Shown here in pieces: positions 24,302 through 32,681 of a stretch of DNA of 64,000 bases. Made by a program: the position numbers and the translations under genes. The stretch comes from Bacteroidota bacterium. GTDB lineage: Bacteria > Bacteroidota > Bacteroidia > CAILMK01 > JACPUW01. Every line of letters starts with the position of its first letter. Positions within the stretch are counted from its first letter, which is position 1. Under the pieces are notes generated by a model, which did no database searches, was not told the DNA's origin, and worked only from the letters and a program-made list of their open reading frames with translations. Where the stretch lies: assembly GCA_016192035.1 (NCBI GenBank), contig JACPUW010000041.1, forward strand, positions 81,235-145,234, read 5' to 3'.

Positions 24302-24673
24302 TTCAAACAAAGGCAAGGAAGGGCTGGGTTTCGCCCGGTGTTTGACAGTATTTCTCCCCATTAGATAAAATAGTCCTGTGCGCCGCGCAATGGATTGATG
24401 GCCTGTTGTCAATCTAGGGCGCATGTTTTTACCCTCGAAGCATATATTTGTTGTCAATTCAATACTGGAAATGGTATATTATGAGCCATATATGGCAGGA
24501 AAGCAGCAATGCCTAGTAATGGGCAAACGGAGAAACTTTAGTGCCATGTTATTTCTGGGCCAAGCCAAGATTCAATGTTATTTTATAATTGAATTAAATG
24601 AAGTAGCAGGAAGGGTTTTGCCTGTATTTCAAGGAAAAAGTCAGTTTTATGTAAGGAGATAAATATAGTTAAA
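24302..24673. other. gap upstream of the ATPase/nuclease pair
   Basis: The composition shifts from GC-rich to AT-rich within this stretch, marking the edge of the accessory patch. A 79-codon ORF (24423-24662) is present, but a -7 box lies inside its first codons and no family is recognisable, so I leave it uncalled. A purine-rich AAGGAG sits about 15-20 bases before the ATPase ATG, an unusually clear Shine-Dalgarno for this phylum but rather far from the start. Confidence 0.4.
24443..24450 (+). promoter_or_regulatory. possible -7 element for the ATPase/nuclease operon
   Basis: TATATTTG fits TAnnTTTG. If used, the message would have a leader of about 215 bases before the ATPase start, or would carry a short leader ORF beginning at ATG 24471. 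No -33 element is visible. Confidence 0.3.
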
Positions 24674-25894
24674 ATGAGCAGGTTGTACATTAAGAATTTT
24701 GGCCCTATCAAAGAGGGTTACAAAGAAGGAATTGAGATTAAGAAGGTAAGTGTATTTATTGGAAATCAAGGGTCTGGTAAAAGCACTCTTGCTAAGGTAA
24801 TTTCATCTCTGATGTGGTTAGAAAAAGCAATAAATAGAGGGGATGTGGATAAGGGGGATATAACATTTAGGAAATTTCATGATATTTTTGATTATCAAAG
24901 AATTAGTAATTACTTTAAAAAGGACACGGAAATTGAGTATATAGGCAAAAGGGTTAGAATTATGTACAATAGAAAGACCCAAGAATATCCCATAATCGAG
25001 CTAATAGATGGCCATGACTACCAAGTACCCAAGATTATGTATATGCCTTCAGAAAGAAATTTACTGAGTACCATTGAAAATGCATTTGGGCTTAAGAATC
25101 TTCCAGATAACCTCCATGATTTTGCAGAGGAAATGCGCAGGGGACAGTTAGAACTCAAGGAAAATTTGCTTGAATTGCCTATAGGAAATGTTCGGTATAG
25201 GTTTGACAAAGAAACAGGATCGTCGTTTATAGTAGGAAATGACTTTGAATTAGACCTTTTGGAATCATCGAGTGGTTTTCAATCATTGGTGCCGATGTAC
25301 CTTGTAGCTAAATTTCTTACAAATGAACTTGGAAAGGATGCCGATATACTGCGGGAGCAACTAAATGTAGAACAATCTGTTAGGAGAAATCGGGAGATCG
25401 CCGCAATTATGTTTAGTAGTTTGTTGACTTCAGATGAAAAAAATATAAAAGTTGAAGAGATTGATAAGAGATACTTGAACACATCTTTTGTTAACATAGT
25501 AGAGGAACCTGAACAAAATTTGTATCCCACTTCACAGCAACAAGTTCTTTATCGTCTGTTGGAGTTAAATAACATGAACATAAACAATAAGTTGCTTATA
25601 ACAACCCACAGTCCGTACATGATAAATTTCTTGACTTTGGCTGTAGAAGCCAATGGGGTAAAGGCTAAACCGCTTAATGACAAACAAAAGGGTAAACTGA
25701 ATGCCATAGTTCCACTGAATGTAACCATTGATCCAAAAGAATTGGTGGTTTATGAGTTAGATGAAAGAAATGGCTCCATTTCAAAACTGGATGACTACCA
25801 CGGTTTACCATCAGATGGCAATAAGTTAAATCATGAACTTTCAGCAGGTAATGATGCATTTATTGAGCTTCTAGAATTACAGAGAGGGCTATGA
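24674..25894 (+). CDS. AAA/ABC-type ATPase (AAA_21-like), putative defence protein
   Basis: 406 residues. Walker A GNQGSGKST is at 30-38, directly after a RecF/SMC-type start (LYIKNFGPIKEG). The Walker B-like segment FVNIVEEPEQNLYP is near 276-289 and the switch segment TTHSPYMINF near 310. The body between is short and lacks a long coiled coil, so this is an OLD/RecF-like ATPase core without a fused TOPRIM domain. It overlaps the next gene by four bases (ATGA). Such solitary ATPases in AT-rich islands are commonly the sensor or motor of two-gene anti-phage modules; here the partner looks like a small nuclease. No named system was recognised: the partner resembles neither AriB of PARIS nor the HNH protein of Septu. 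Confidence 0.85.
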   Translation: MSRLYIKNFGPIKEGYKEGIEIKKVSVFIGNQGSGKSTLAKVISSLMWLEKAINRGDVDKGDITFRKFHDIFDYQRISNYFKKDTEIEYIGKRVRIMYNRKTQEYPIIELIDGHDYQVPKIMYMPSERNLLSTIENAFGLKNLPDNLHDFAEEMRRGQLELKENLLELPIGNVRYRFDKETGSSFIVGNDFELDLLESSSGFQSLVPMYLVAKFLTNELGKDADILREQLNVEQSVRRNREIAAIMFSSLLTSDEKNIKVEEIDKRYLNTSFVNIVEEPEQNLYPTSQQQVLYRLLELNNMNINNKLLITTHSPYMINFLTLAVEANGVKAKPLNDKQKGKLNAIVPLNVTIDPKELVVYELDERNGSISKLDDYHGLPSDGNKLNHELSAGNDAFIELLELQRGL

Positions 25895-26394
25895 ATATCG
25901 ATTTTAATGTAAGTCAATGTCAATGCCAAACAGATAAGGCGAGGTTTGGCCTATGTGATACCCCATCACATGCGAAAACCCCAGCATACCTTGATGAAGT
26001 AGATGCTTCTAATTGGATTGCCATTGTGGATAACAAGATGAAATACCTTGTAACTTTTACAGCGATAGATCACTGCATTGACATGAAAAGGCAGAATGGT
26101 AAAATGCTTGAACGGTGCGATTGCATGTTGACATACTGCTCAACAGTAATTCTCGTGGAGCTAAAAAAACAAAGGAAAAAGGGGAATGCTTGGGTGAAAA
26201 AAGCTGATTCTCAACTTAGGAATACGATAAAATATTTTGAACGAAGTCAATCGAATTTATATACGGAGAAACGGGCTTATATTGCTAACAGCGAGAAACC
26301 TATGTTTAAGGATAGTCAAATGGAGCGGATGAAGAGATTTTATGAAGAAACTGGTTATATACTAAAAATAAAAGCTGAAATAGAGCTTTCTTGA
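25891..26394 (+). CDS. small putative PD-(D/E)XK nuclease, partner of the ATPase
   Basis: 167 residues, translationally coupled to the ATPase. The central region reads D77 (RCDCML), then after a hydrophobic strand E90-L-K92 (VILVELKKQ), the spacing expected of a PD-(D/E)XK core, followed by a basic helix (WVKKADSQLRNTIKYF). The N terminus carries several Cys (CQCQ, LCDT). I recall similar small proteins beside AAA_21 ATPases in Bacteroidota but know no assigned function. The inference is an effector nuclease controlled by the ATPase. It could instead be a catalytically inactive adaptor, since the fold call rests on three residues. Confidence 0.65.
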   Translation: MNIDFNVSQCQCQTDKARFGLCDTPSHAKTPAYLDEVDASNWIAIVDNKMKYLVTFTAIDHCIDMKRQNGKMLERCDCMLTYCSTVILVELKKQRKKGNAWVKKADSQLRNTIKYFERSQSNLYTEKRAYIANSEKPMFKDSQMERMKRFYEETGYILKIKAEIELS

Positions 26395-26453
26395 CCAAAT
26401 TCCGTTGCAGGCTGATTTTGGGGTAAATCTTACCATTAGATTCGCAATGGAAT

Positions 26454-26465
26454 AAAAATCAATTA
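26454..26465. repeat. left copy of 12-bp direct repeat bordering the RhuM gene
   Basis: AAAAATCAATTA, identical to 27553-27564. This copy includes the RhuM stop codon; the other includes the bcp stop codon. It may be a target-site duplication or a coincidence of AT-rich gene ends. Confidence 0.4.
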
Positions 26466-27320
26466 GATACTAAGGCCAAGCCTGCCAAGCACCTCGGCTA
26501 TAAATGAGTCCATCCTTGAGAACGCAAACCATTTTTTGCCCAGGTCTTTGAGTGATGCCCCCAAGTGGTAAAGCTCCTTTTGGTCAATGATCAAAAAGCG
26601 GTCGTGGCTGTGGGCAAAGGCCTTGGCAACTATGGGCGGGTATTGGCCGTGGTGCCGGTCCAGGTCTAGCTGGACTTGTCTGGAAATGGACTTTGTGAAG
26701 ATGGTGGCGGTAACCTCACTGTTTCGCTTGGCGAGCAGGGTTAGCACGGTTTCGTCCACATAGTTGTCTATGAGTATAATGTCATGCTTAGCCCGTTTAA
26801 CAATTTCTGCCGCAAACACGTAGGCATCAAATACCTGTCCTTCAAAGAAAACCCCCTGGTTGGGCAGCGCTTGTGTGTTGAGTTGCAACGAAATCTCTTT
26901 CACTTCTTTGCTCAGGTTTTCAACGTGGTTTTCCATCCTGTCCATCCGTTGGTTTAGGGCGTATCCCTTGAGCAGATAGTCGCGCAGCACCTGGGTAGCC
27001 CATATGCGGAACTGTGTGCCTTGCTTGGAGTTTACTCGGTAACCTACTGAAATAATGGCATCTAGGTTATAGTATTCAATTTCTCTATTAACTGTCCTAC
27101 CTGCTTCCATTTGAACTGTTGCATTTTTTGCAACTGTTGCTTCTTGGCTGAGTTCGCCTTCAGTGTAAATATTTCTTAAGTGCCTTGATATTACCGATTT
27201 ATCCCTATTGAATAATTGAGATATCTGCTTTAGTGTAAGCCAAACGGTTTCGTCTTCAAGCCTTACCTCTATGTGTTGGGCTACTTCATCGGGCTTGTAG
27301 AGAATGATTTCGTTTTTCAT
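26463..27320 (-). CDS. RhuM-family protein with C-terminal phospholipase D-like domain
   Basis: 285 residues. The N-terminal ~120 match the RhuM/virulence-protein family (VRLEDETVWLTLKQISQLF, YYNLDAIISVGYRV, FRIWATQVLRDYL), a phage- and island-associated DNA-binding-like module. A heptad-like stretch (~125-150) links to a C-terminal domain with H239-D-R-F-L-I-I-D246 and GASLKDLGKK, the H-x-K/R-x4-D plus G-x-S arrangement of PLD-like proteins. Arg replaces the usual Lys. The function is unknown; such genes travel with restriction systems and islands. The segment is bordered by a 12-base direct repeat that includes its own stop codon and that of bcp. Confidence 0.82.
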   Translation of the reverse strand: MKNEIILYKPDEVAQHIEVRLEDETVWLTLKQISQLFNRDKSVISRHLRNIYTEGELSQEATVAKNATVQMEAGRTVNREIEYYNLDAIISVGYRVNSKQGTQFRIWATQVLRDYLLKGYALNQRMDRMENHVENLSKEVKEISLQLNTQALPNQGVFFEGQVFDAYVFAAEIVKRAKHDIILIDNYVDETVLTLLAKRNSEVTATIFTKSISRQVQLDLDRHHGQYPPIVAKAFAHSHDRFLIIDQKELYHLGASLKDLGKKWFAFSRMDSFIAEVLGRLGLSI

Positions 27321-27407
27321 GGGGCATTGGTTTTTGTATTGTCACTATCAGGTATATAGAGAAATGGGTATTGGTATTGCCACGGGTTTATCTGTGTGGT
27401 GTTTTAA

Positions 27408-27415
27408 CAAAAGTA
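27408..27415 (-). promoter_or_regulatory. -7 promoter element for the RhuM gene
   Basis: The minus strand reads TACTTTTG, a TAnnTTTG match, about 90 bases before the RhuM ATG. The upstream region holds a perfect inverted repeat, ATTGAT-6-ATCAAT (27466-27483), which could be an operator. Confidence 0.35.
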
Positions 27416-27465
27416 CACAACATGCACCATAGGCCGCAGGGAAGTGCTTGGGGGCTACAGTAAAT

Positions 27466-27483
27466 ATTGATATATAAATCAAT
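27466..27483. promoter_or_regulatory. inverted repeat between RhuM and bcp, possible operator
   Basis: ATTGAT, six bases, ATCAAT forms a perfect 6+6 dyad. The word AAATCAAT occurs at 27476, 27497 and 27555 within under 90 bases. It may be a regulator-binding cluster for the RhuM gene, but the region is AT-rich and no protein assignment is possible. Confidence 0.25.
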
Positions 27484-27552
27484 TTTACCTAGCTTGAAAT
27501 CAATAAATTGAATCCGAAATATTTCACGCCTTCACAGGTCGTTTTATAGTAA

Positions 27553-27564
27553 AAAAATCAATTA
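27553..27564. repeat. right copy of 12-bp direct repeat bordering the RhuM gene
   Basis: AAAAATCAATTA, identical to 26454-26465, overlapping the bcp stop codon. Confidence 0.4.
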
Positions 27565-28014
27565 ACCCATCACCTGTATGTGGTGTGTTTTTGCCTTCAC
27601 CGAGTCTATTACCTTGGATATTATCCCGTTTTCATCAATCACAAAAGTTGTCCTTTTGGTGTCCATGTACTTGCGCCCGTACATGCTCTTCTCGCCCCAA
27701 ACCCCGTATGACTCGTGCATGGCCCGGTCAGTGTCCACCAACAATTTATAGGGCAGTTGGTGTTTTAAAGCAAAACCACCGTGTGACTTGGCTGAATCCG
27801 TGCTAACCCCCAGTACTGCATATCCTGCCTGGCGCAGTTCGTCATAGTGATCGCGCAGGTTGCAGGCCTCGGCAGTACAGGTGGGGGTGTTGTCTTTTGG
27901 GTAAAAGAACAAAACAAGTTTTCTTCCTTTATAGTCGTTCAGTTTGTGCGTTTTGCCGTCTTGGTCTAACGAGGAAAAGGCGGGTGCGGCTTGGCCACTA
28001 ATGGGCATGGTCAT
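27562..28014 (-). CDS. bcp: thioredoxin-dependent thiol peroxidase (peroxiredoxin Q / Bcp)
   Basis: 150 residues, a complete Bcp/PrxQ. The peroxidatic Cys46 lies in NTPTCTAEAC and Cys51, five residues on, is the usual resolving position, so it reduces peroxides through an intramolecular disulfide recycled by thioredoxin in the cytoplasm. The usual TPGCT is TPTCT here. It starts one base after the M23 peptidase stop and is the last gene of a five-gene minus-strand operon. The accessory patch begins directly behind its stop codon. Confidence 0.95.
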   Translation of the reverse strand: MTMPISGQAAPAFSSLDQDGKTHKLNDYKGRKLVLFFYPKDNTPTCTAEACNLRDHYDELRQAGYAVLGVSTDSAKSHGGFALKHQLPYKLLVDTDRAMHESYGVWGEKSMYGRKYMDTKRTTFVIDENGIISKVIDSVKAKTHHIQVMG

Positions 28015-28015
28015 A

Positions 28016-29803
28016 CTACTTATTGAATTTTACGGTTTTGCGGGCCTCATTGCCCACCTTATCCTTAACCACTATTTCCAGCACATGTTCACCGCTCCCT
28101 AAATTTTCATCAAAATACCAGGTGATCAGGCCGGTTTTATAGTCGTGCTGCATAGGGACAAAAACACCGTCCATATACGCCCTGTAATGGTGAATGCCGC
28201 TTAAGTTGTCGCCTATTTTTACCTGTATGCTCTTATACCTAGCCATATTCTTCCCATTATACACATTGTAAAGTGAAATCATGGGGGATATGGTGTCTAT
28301 GTCCACATAGAACCTGCCGAAATAACGTGCCCTGGTCCGCATCCATCCATCTTCAAATACACCGCCCTCACTAATTCCCGAGCGGCAAATCACGGCCTTG
28401 CCCTCATACTTGGGTGCAATATTTTGGGTGCGAATGGCAACGCCATAAAATTTATGTATTGGTGTGTTGCTGTGGTGTACCAGGTGTACATCAGAGTACC
28501 CCTTACTGCTTGTCCCGGTGTTTTCATATTGTAATTCAAACGGTTCATAAAAGCAATCTTTTGGAAAATCCAAGACGATATATGGGGTTTCATACGTGCT
28601 GTGGCGGTCATGGGGAATTGATGCGACACCGGCCGCACCCAGTTTTGACTCGCTAAAGTGATACCCATCCTGGCCCCTTACATCAAACTGAAGCACCGAC
28701 TGGTTGCCGGTCCGGTCTGCAACATGTATTTCCACGTGATATATAGAATCGGGGGCCAATTGCAGGATCCCATTGTTTACCGCTGATGAGTAAACGCCCA
28801 GTTTATTGCCAGGCAGCAACAGGGCGCGGTAGTAGTACTTGCCTTTTTGCTTTAGTGCCTCATAGTCTATCATGGCGTTTAAGTAGCGCGTTTTTGTAAA
28901 GGGCACCCTATCAATGTCTTGACTAAAAAATGTCTTTCCATTTACTAGTACCTCTATGATAGCCACGCCCAGCCTATTGTATGACCCATTGTGAAAATCG
29001 TTGGCTTCCAGGCCAAAGGCTATCTTGTTCTGACCTTGTATTTCCTTGACGTAGTTAAGCCTATAGCGGTTATCCTTGCCCACTACCACCACTTCTGCCG
29101 GCGCACTTACCTTGGAAATCGATTTGCCATTGCTATATACCACCCTTGCCATGCTTTCATCACCAATGGGATACACCAACAATTTATACATACGGGGGGC
29201 AATTTCGTCGTGTACGGGTATGCCAAGCATAAGGGGGTCCACAGGTACCTGATTTTTGGTTTCCCTAAGTTCAAAGTGCAGGTGAGGGGCCCTTGATGCG
29301 CCCGAATTGCCCGATATGGCTACCACATCCCCTTTTTTTACATTGATTTCGTTTTTTCCCAGGTACACCTCTATCTCCCATGATTCTTTTTCTTTTTGAA
29401 TTGACCTTACAAAACGTTCTATATCATCGTTAAAGCTAAGCAGGTGGGCATACACGGAGGTATAGCCATTGGGGTGGTCTATATATAGGGTAGTACCATA
29501 GTCGTAGGTAGAGACTTTTAGCCTGGATACATATCCGTCGGCCACTGCATGTAGGGGCATGCCCACCACGCCTTTGGTTTTTAAGTCAAGCCCTCCATGG
29601 AAATGATTGGATCTCAGTTCTCCAAAGTTTCCTGCCAATATAAGAGGCTCGCCAGGGGGTAGCGGTGAGCCAAAGCCCATGTCAACTGGCAATGGGCTTG
29701 ACGCTGTGAGCACTACACAGATTATGGCTATTGCCAGGCTAGGTATGGAGGTATTCAAAGGAGGGAGGCTATTTGATGGCACAACGCAAAGATGGGCGGC
29801 CAT
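28016..29803 (-). CDS. exported M23 family metallopeptidase (LytM-like)
   Basis: 595 residues. A hydrophobic N-terminal segment (SLAIAIICVVLTAS) acts as signal peptide or anchor. An M23 domain follows at ~55-190 with the zinc ligands H69-x3-D73 (HGGLD) and H173-L-H175 (HLHFE), so it is predicted to be a catalytically competent peptidoglycan endopeptidase. The long C-terminal part (~200-595) is beta-rich and lacks a name I can give; it probably binds envelope components. The start overlaps the preceding FAH gene by 35 bases. Role: cell-wall remodelling in the periplasm. Confidence 0.9.
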   Translation of the reverse strand: MAAHLCVVPSNSLPPLNTSIPSLAIAIICVVLTASSPLPVDMGFGSPLPPGEPLILAGNFGELRSNHFHGGLDLKTKGVVGMPLHAVADGYVSRLKVSTYDYGTTLYIDHPNGYTSVYAHLLSFNDDIERFVRSIQKEKESWEIEVYLGKNEINVKKGDVVAISGNSGASRAPHLHFELRETKNQVPVDPLMLGIPVHDEIAPRMYKLLVYPIGDESMARVVYSNGKSISKVSAPAEVVVVGKDNRYRLNYVKEIQGQNKIAFGLEANDFHNGSYNRLGVAIIEVLVNGKTFFSQDIDRVPFTKTRYLNAMIDYEALKQKGKYYYRALLLPGNKLGVYSSAVNNGILQLAPDSIYHVEIHVADRTGNQSVLQFDVRGQDGYHFSESKLGAAGVASIPHDRHSTYETPYIVLDFPKDCFYEPFELQYENTGTSSKGYSDVHLVHHSNTPIHKFYGVAIRTQNIAPKYEGKAVICRSGISEGGVFEDGWMRTRARYFGRFYVDIDTISPMISLYNVYNGKNMARYKSIQVKIGDNLSGIHHYRAYMDGVFVPMQHDYKTGLITWYFDENLGSGEHVLEIVVKDKVGNEARKTVKFNK

Positions 29804-30380
29804 CTATATGCCCTTGGAACAAATCGCCCACAGCTATGGGGCCTACCCCGCTCGGGGTACCGGTAAAGAGCATGTCGCCTTGGCGCAACATAAAATACTG
29901 GGATACAAAGGAGATGATGCGGTCTATGGGGTAAATCATCTGTGAGGTATTGCCCTGCTGCACTGGCACCCCATTTTTGTGCAAATCAAAGGGTAGCTGG
30001 GTCAGGGGCGGCAGCTCTTCTAGGGGTATGAAACTGCCTACTACTGCCGAGCCATCAAACGCTTTGGAGAGTTCCCAGGGCAAACCTTTTAATTTGAGTT
30101 TATCTTGGGTGTCGCGCGCGGTCAGGTCTATGCCAAGTGCCACCTCTTGGTAGTAAGTATGGGCAAATCGCTCTTCTATGTGTTTTCCGTTTTTTGCTAT
30201 CTTCACCACTATCTCAGCTTCATAATGAATGTTTTGTGAGTGTTCGGGGTAAAAAAACGGCTTGCCATCCAAGAGTATGGAAGAATCCGGTTTCAAAAAG
30301 ATGACGGGTTCGGTGGGCACCTCGTTCTTGAGCTCTTCTATGTGTTTCACATAGTTGCGCCCTACACAGATAATTTTCAT
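29769..30380 (-). CDS. fumarylacetoacetate hydrolase (FAH) family protein
   Basis: 203 residues, the small FAHD1-like form. The metal-binding segment HYEAEIVV, the catalytic region GIDLTARDTQ and the C-terminal LFTGTPSGVGP are family signatures. Members act as acylpyruvases, oxaloacetate decarboxylases or 2-hydroxyhepta-2,4-diene-1,7-dioate isomerases; the substrate cannot be assigned from sequence. It overlaps the upstream peptidase gene by four bases and the downstream M23 gene by 35, so it is clearly translated within the operon. Confidence 0.92.
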   Translation of the reverse strand: MKIICVGRNYVKHIEELKNEVPTEPVIFLKPDSSILLDGKPFFYPEHSQNIHYEAEIVVKIAKNGKHIEERFAHTYYQEVALGIDLTARDTQDKLKLKGLPWELSKAFDGSAVVGSFIPLEELPPLTQLPFDLHKNGVPVQQGNTSQMIYPIDRIISFVSQYFMLRQGDMLFTGTPSGVGPIAVGDLFQGHIDGRPSLRCAIK

Positions 30381-32128
30381 GAAGGTACCGTGTCGCTTAC
30401 CAGTTGTTGGTAGGCCTGGTTAAGCCGCTCCAGTTCAGACCACACAAAATCGAGTAACCCTTTCACATAGTCGGGTGAAAAGTCAAAGGAAATACCCGCT
30501 GCCTTATATATATCGGGAATGGATTTGGTATATCCAAGTGATAAGGCTTCCTTGTATCGCTTAAGTCCTTTTATCGGGTCGTCCTTATAGTTCCTCCAAA
30601 CAGCTATGGCCCCTAATTGGGCAATACCGTACTCAATGTAATAAAAGGGTACTTCAATAATGTGCAGTTGTTTCTGCCACATATTGCGCTTATACTTGTC
30701 AAAGTCTTTAAAATCAACCAGTGGTGAGTTAAATCGGTCATAAATGTCCACCCAGGCATCGTCCCTTTCCTGGCGTCCGTGGGCAGGATGGGTATATAGC
30801 CAGTGCTGGAAACAGTCCACCGTGGCAATCCAGGGCAACACGTCAAGGGTGCTTTCCAATTGCTCTATTTTAGCCCTAAGTAAATCACTTTCATCTGAAA
30901 AGTAGGTATCCCAGCCGTCCATCGAAATAAGTTCCATGCTCATGGATGCCAGTTCGGCAACTTCACTTGGGCAGTGCTTCAATTGGTTTACGCCCAGATT
31001 GCGGCAAAGAATGCTGTGTACCGCATGGCCACCTTCATGTACCATGGTTGTCACATCGCGCATATTGCCCGTGGCGTTCATGAAAATGAAAGGAACGCCG
31101 TGTTCGTCCAGCGGATAATTGTAGCCACCGGGTGCCTTTCCTTTTCGTGAATCTAAATCAAGGAACCCAAGACCTGCCATGGATTCAAGGGTTTCCTTAA
31201 AAAGCGGGTCTATCTTTTCAAAACAGGCAATGGATTTGGCTAGCAATTCATCTCCCAGATCAAACGGCTTTAGGGGTTTGTTGCTATGGGTGTTAACCTG
31301 TAAGTCGTACGGATGTAGGGTACTCAGGCCAAGTTTTTCCTTGCGCAGGGCCAAGAGTTTCTCCTGTACGGGTAGGGCAATCTCTTCTACCGTTTGGTGA
31401 AAGGTTTTCACGTCGGCAACGGTGTAATCAAACCGGCCTAGGGCCCGGTGCTTGTAGTCGCGATAATTATCGAAACCCGCGTTGATGGCCTGCTGGTGCC
31501 GAAGGGCTATCTGCTTGTCAAGTATGTCGTCTATTTTCCCTTTTACCCCATGCCGCTCTTCACTTATCTTTAGGTAGATCTCCCGGCGCAGGTCGCGGTC
31601 AGGGTTCCGCAAATAGGCACTTGCTTGCTGCACAGTAAGTTCTTTCCCTTGGTGCTGAACCACCAAACCGCCCACGATGGAAGCATATGCCTGGCTCAAA
31701 TTGGTTTGCTCCACTTCAAGAGGGATATTTTCATCCCTATGCAATTCCAAGGTCAACAGTGATTTGCGCTTGAAATTCAAGTAAGGAACGTCAGGCAGTT
31801 TTGAAAAGTACGGAAGGGAGGTTATGTGCTGTGTGAGCCGGTGTTCTTCTTTTACCAATTCGGGTTGTATCTCTTTGATAAAAAAGCTGTAAGCATCTGA
31901 ACGCGCTTGATCATCGGTCTGCCGGGTGTAGTTTATGTACCGCCAGGCCAGGTCTTCATTTAGAAAAGCATCCAACTCGGAGTGCTTTGCTATCAGTTCC
32001 TCCAAATTAGATACCTCTGTGATTTCCCCTTGTTTCAGCGCATCATAGAACGGCCTTATTTCATCAAAGTTTCTAAGAATGAACTCTTTGGGTAAGAAAT
32101 TGCGGGCTTTTTTTTCAAACTTTCTCAT
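30377..32128 (-). CDS. M3 family oligoendopeptidase (PepF-like)
   Basis: 583 residues, a cytoplasmic thimet-oligopeptidase-fold zinc peptidase without signal peptide. The HExxH motif is H364-EGGH-368 in MVHEGGHAVHS, and the downstream glutamate helix (CPSEVAELASMSMELIS) supplies the third ligand. It degrades short peptides. Length and motif order match PepF. It overlaps DUF5606 by 14 bases and FAH by four, placing it second in the operon. Confidence 0.94.
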   Translation of the reverse strand: MRKFEKKARNFLPKEFILRNFDEIRPFYDALKQGEITEVSNLEELIAKHSELDAFLNEDLAWRYINYTRQTDDQARSDAYSFFIKEIQPELVKEEHRLTQHITSLPYFSKLPDVPYLNFKRKSLLTLELHRDENIPLEVEQTNLSQAYASIVGGLVVQHQGKELTVQQASAYLRNPDRDLRREIYLKISEERHGVKGKIDDILDKQIALRHQQAINAGFDNYRDYKHRALGRFDYTVADVKTFHQTVEEIALPVQEKLLALRKEKLGLSTLHPYDLQVNTHSNKPLKPFDLGDELLAKSIACFEKIDPLFKETLESMAGLGFLDLDSRKGKAPGGYNYPLDEHGVPFIFMNATGNMRDVTTMVHEGGHAVHSILCRNLGVNQLKHCPSEVAELASMSMELISMDGWDTYFSDESDLLRAKIEQLESTLDVLPWIATVDCFQHWLYTHPAHGRQERDDAWVDIYDRFNSPLVDFKDFDKYKRNMWQKQLHIIEVPFYYIEYGIAQLGAIAVWRNYKDDPIKGLKRYKEALSLGYTKSIPDIYKAAGISFDFSPDYVKGLLDFVWSELERLNQAYQQLVSDTVPS

Positions 32129-32501
32129 TTTCCCCTGTTTGATTCAGTATAGTAAACCACTTAAGTATTTTCTTTAGGTCGCTCATAAACACTTTGGCTT
32201 CGTTATGGTTGGGCGCTGTGGCTTTAAAGTACTCGCGTATGCCAGCCGGCGAATCTTGGACACTAGGCAATGGCAATTCGCTTTTTTCCATTAAATCAAA
32301 TACTTGACCTAAGAAAAGGTCTGAATTGTCAGAAGTGAAAATGGTTATCTTGTCCAAAAGCGAAATCTGGAAATTACTGCTCACCGGAAAACGCTTTCGT
32401 CTGTCTTCCAAGCTTTCCACAATGATTTGCTTTGGGGTTTCGGCCAATACGCGGTACAATCCCGGTTTTCCAGTAATGGATACAATCTTATCGATTTTCA
32501 T
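32115..32501 (-). CDS. DUF5606 domain protein
   Basis: 128 residues from the ATG at 32501, chosen because MKIDKIVSITGKPGLYRV is the usual start of this Bacteroidota family and a -7 box lies just upstream. The N-terminal half is a small beta-rich domain (VSITGKPGLYRVLAETP); the C-terminal half is helical with an HNEAKVFMSDLKKILKW motif. The function is unknown. It is the first gene of the five-gene minus operon and overlaps the peptidase gene. Confidence 0.88.
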   Translation of the reverse strand: MKIDKIVSITGKPGLYRVLAETPKQIIVESLEDRRKRFPVSSNFQISLLDKITIFTSDNSDLFLGQVFDLMEKSELPLPSVQDSPAGIREYFKATAPNHNEAKVFMSDLKKILKWFTILNQTGENEKV

Positions 32502-32520
32502 GTAAAGTGCTAAAAGCGGG

Positions 32521-32528
32521 CAAAAATA
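32521..32528 (-). promoter_or_regulatory. -7 promoter element for the DUF5606-PepF-FAH-M23-Bcp operon
   Basis: The minus strand reads TATTTTTG, fitting TAnnTTTG, 19 bases before the ATG at 32501. All five genes overlap or abut, so this is probably the operon promoter. Confidence 0.45.
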
Positions 32529-32681
32529 AATCTGCCTAACCATTGCAGCAGGCATTTGTGTTAATCAACAATAAACACGTCCTTAACCCAACCTTTTTCT
32601 ACACCGTCTGTTTCAACAGCCAATGTTTCAATTTTTATCACATCTTTGCCGCCCAACGCAATTTATCTGGATCATTTGCTT

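Noticed and set aside
24423-24662. 79-codon ORF upstream of the ATPase
   Set aside because: A -7 promoter box lies inside its first codons and the sequence resembles no family.
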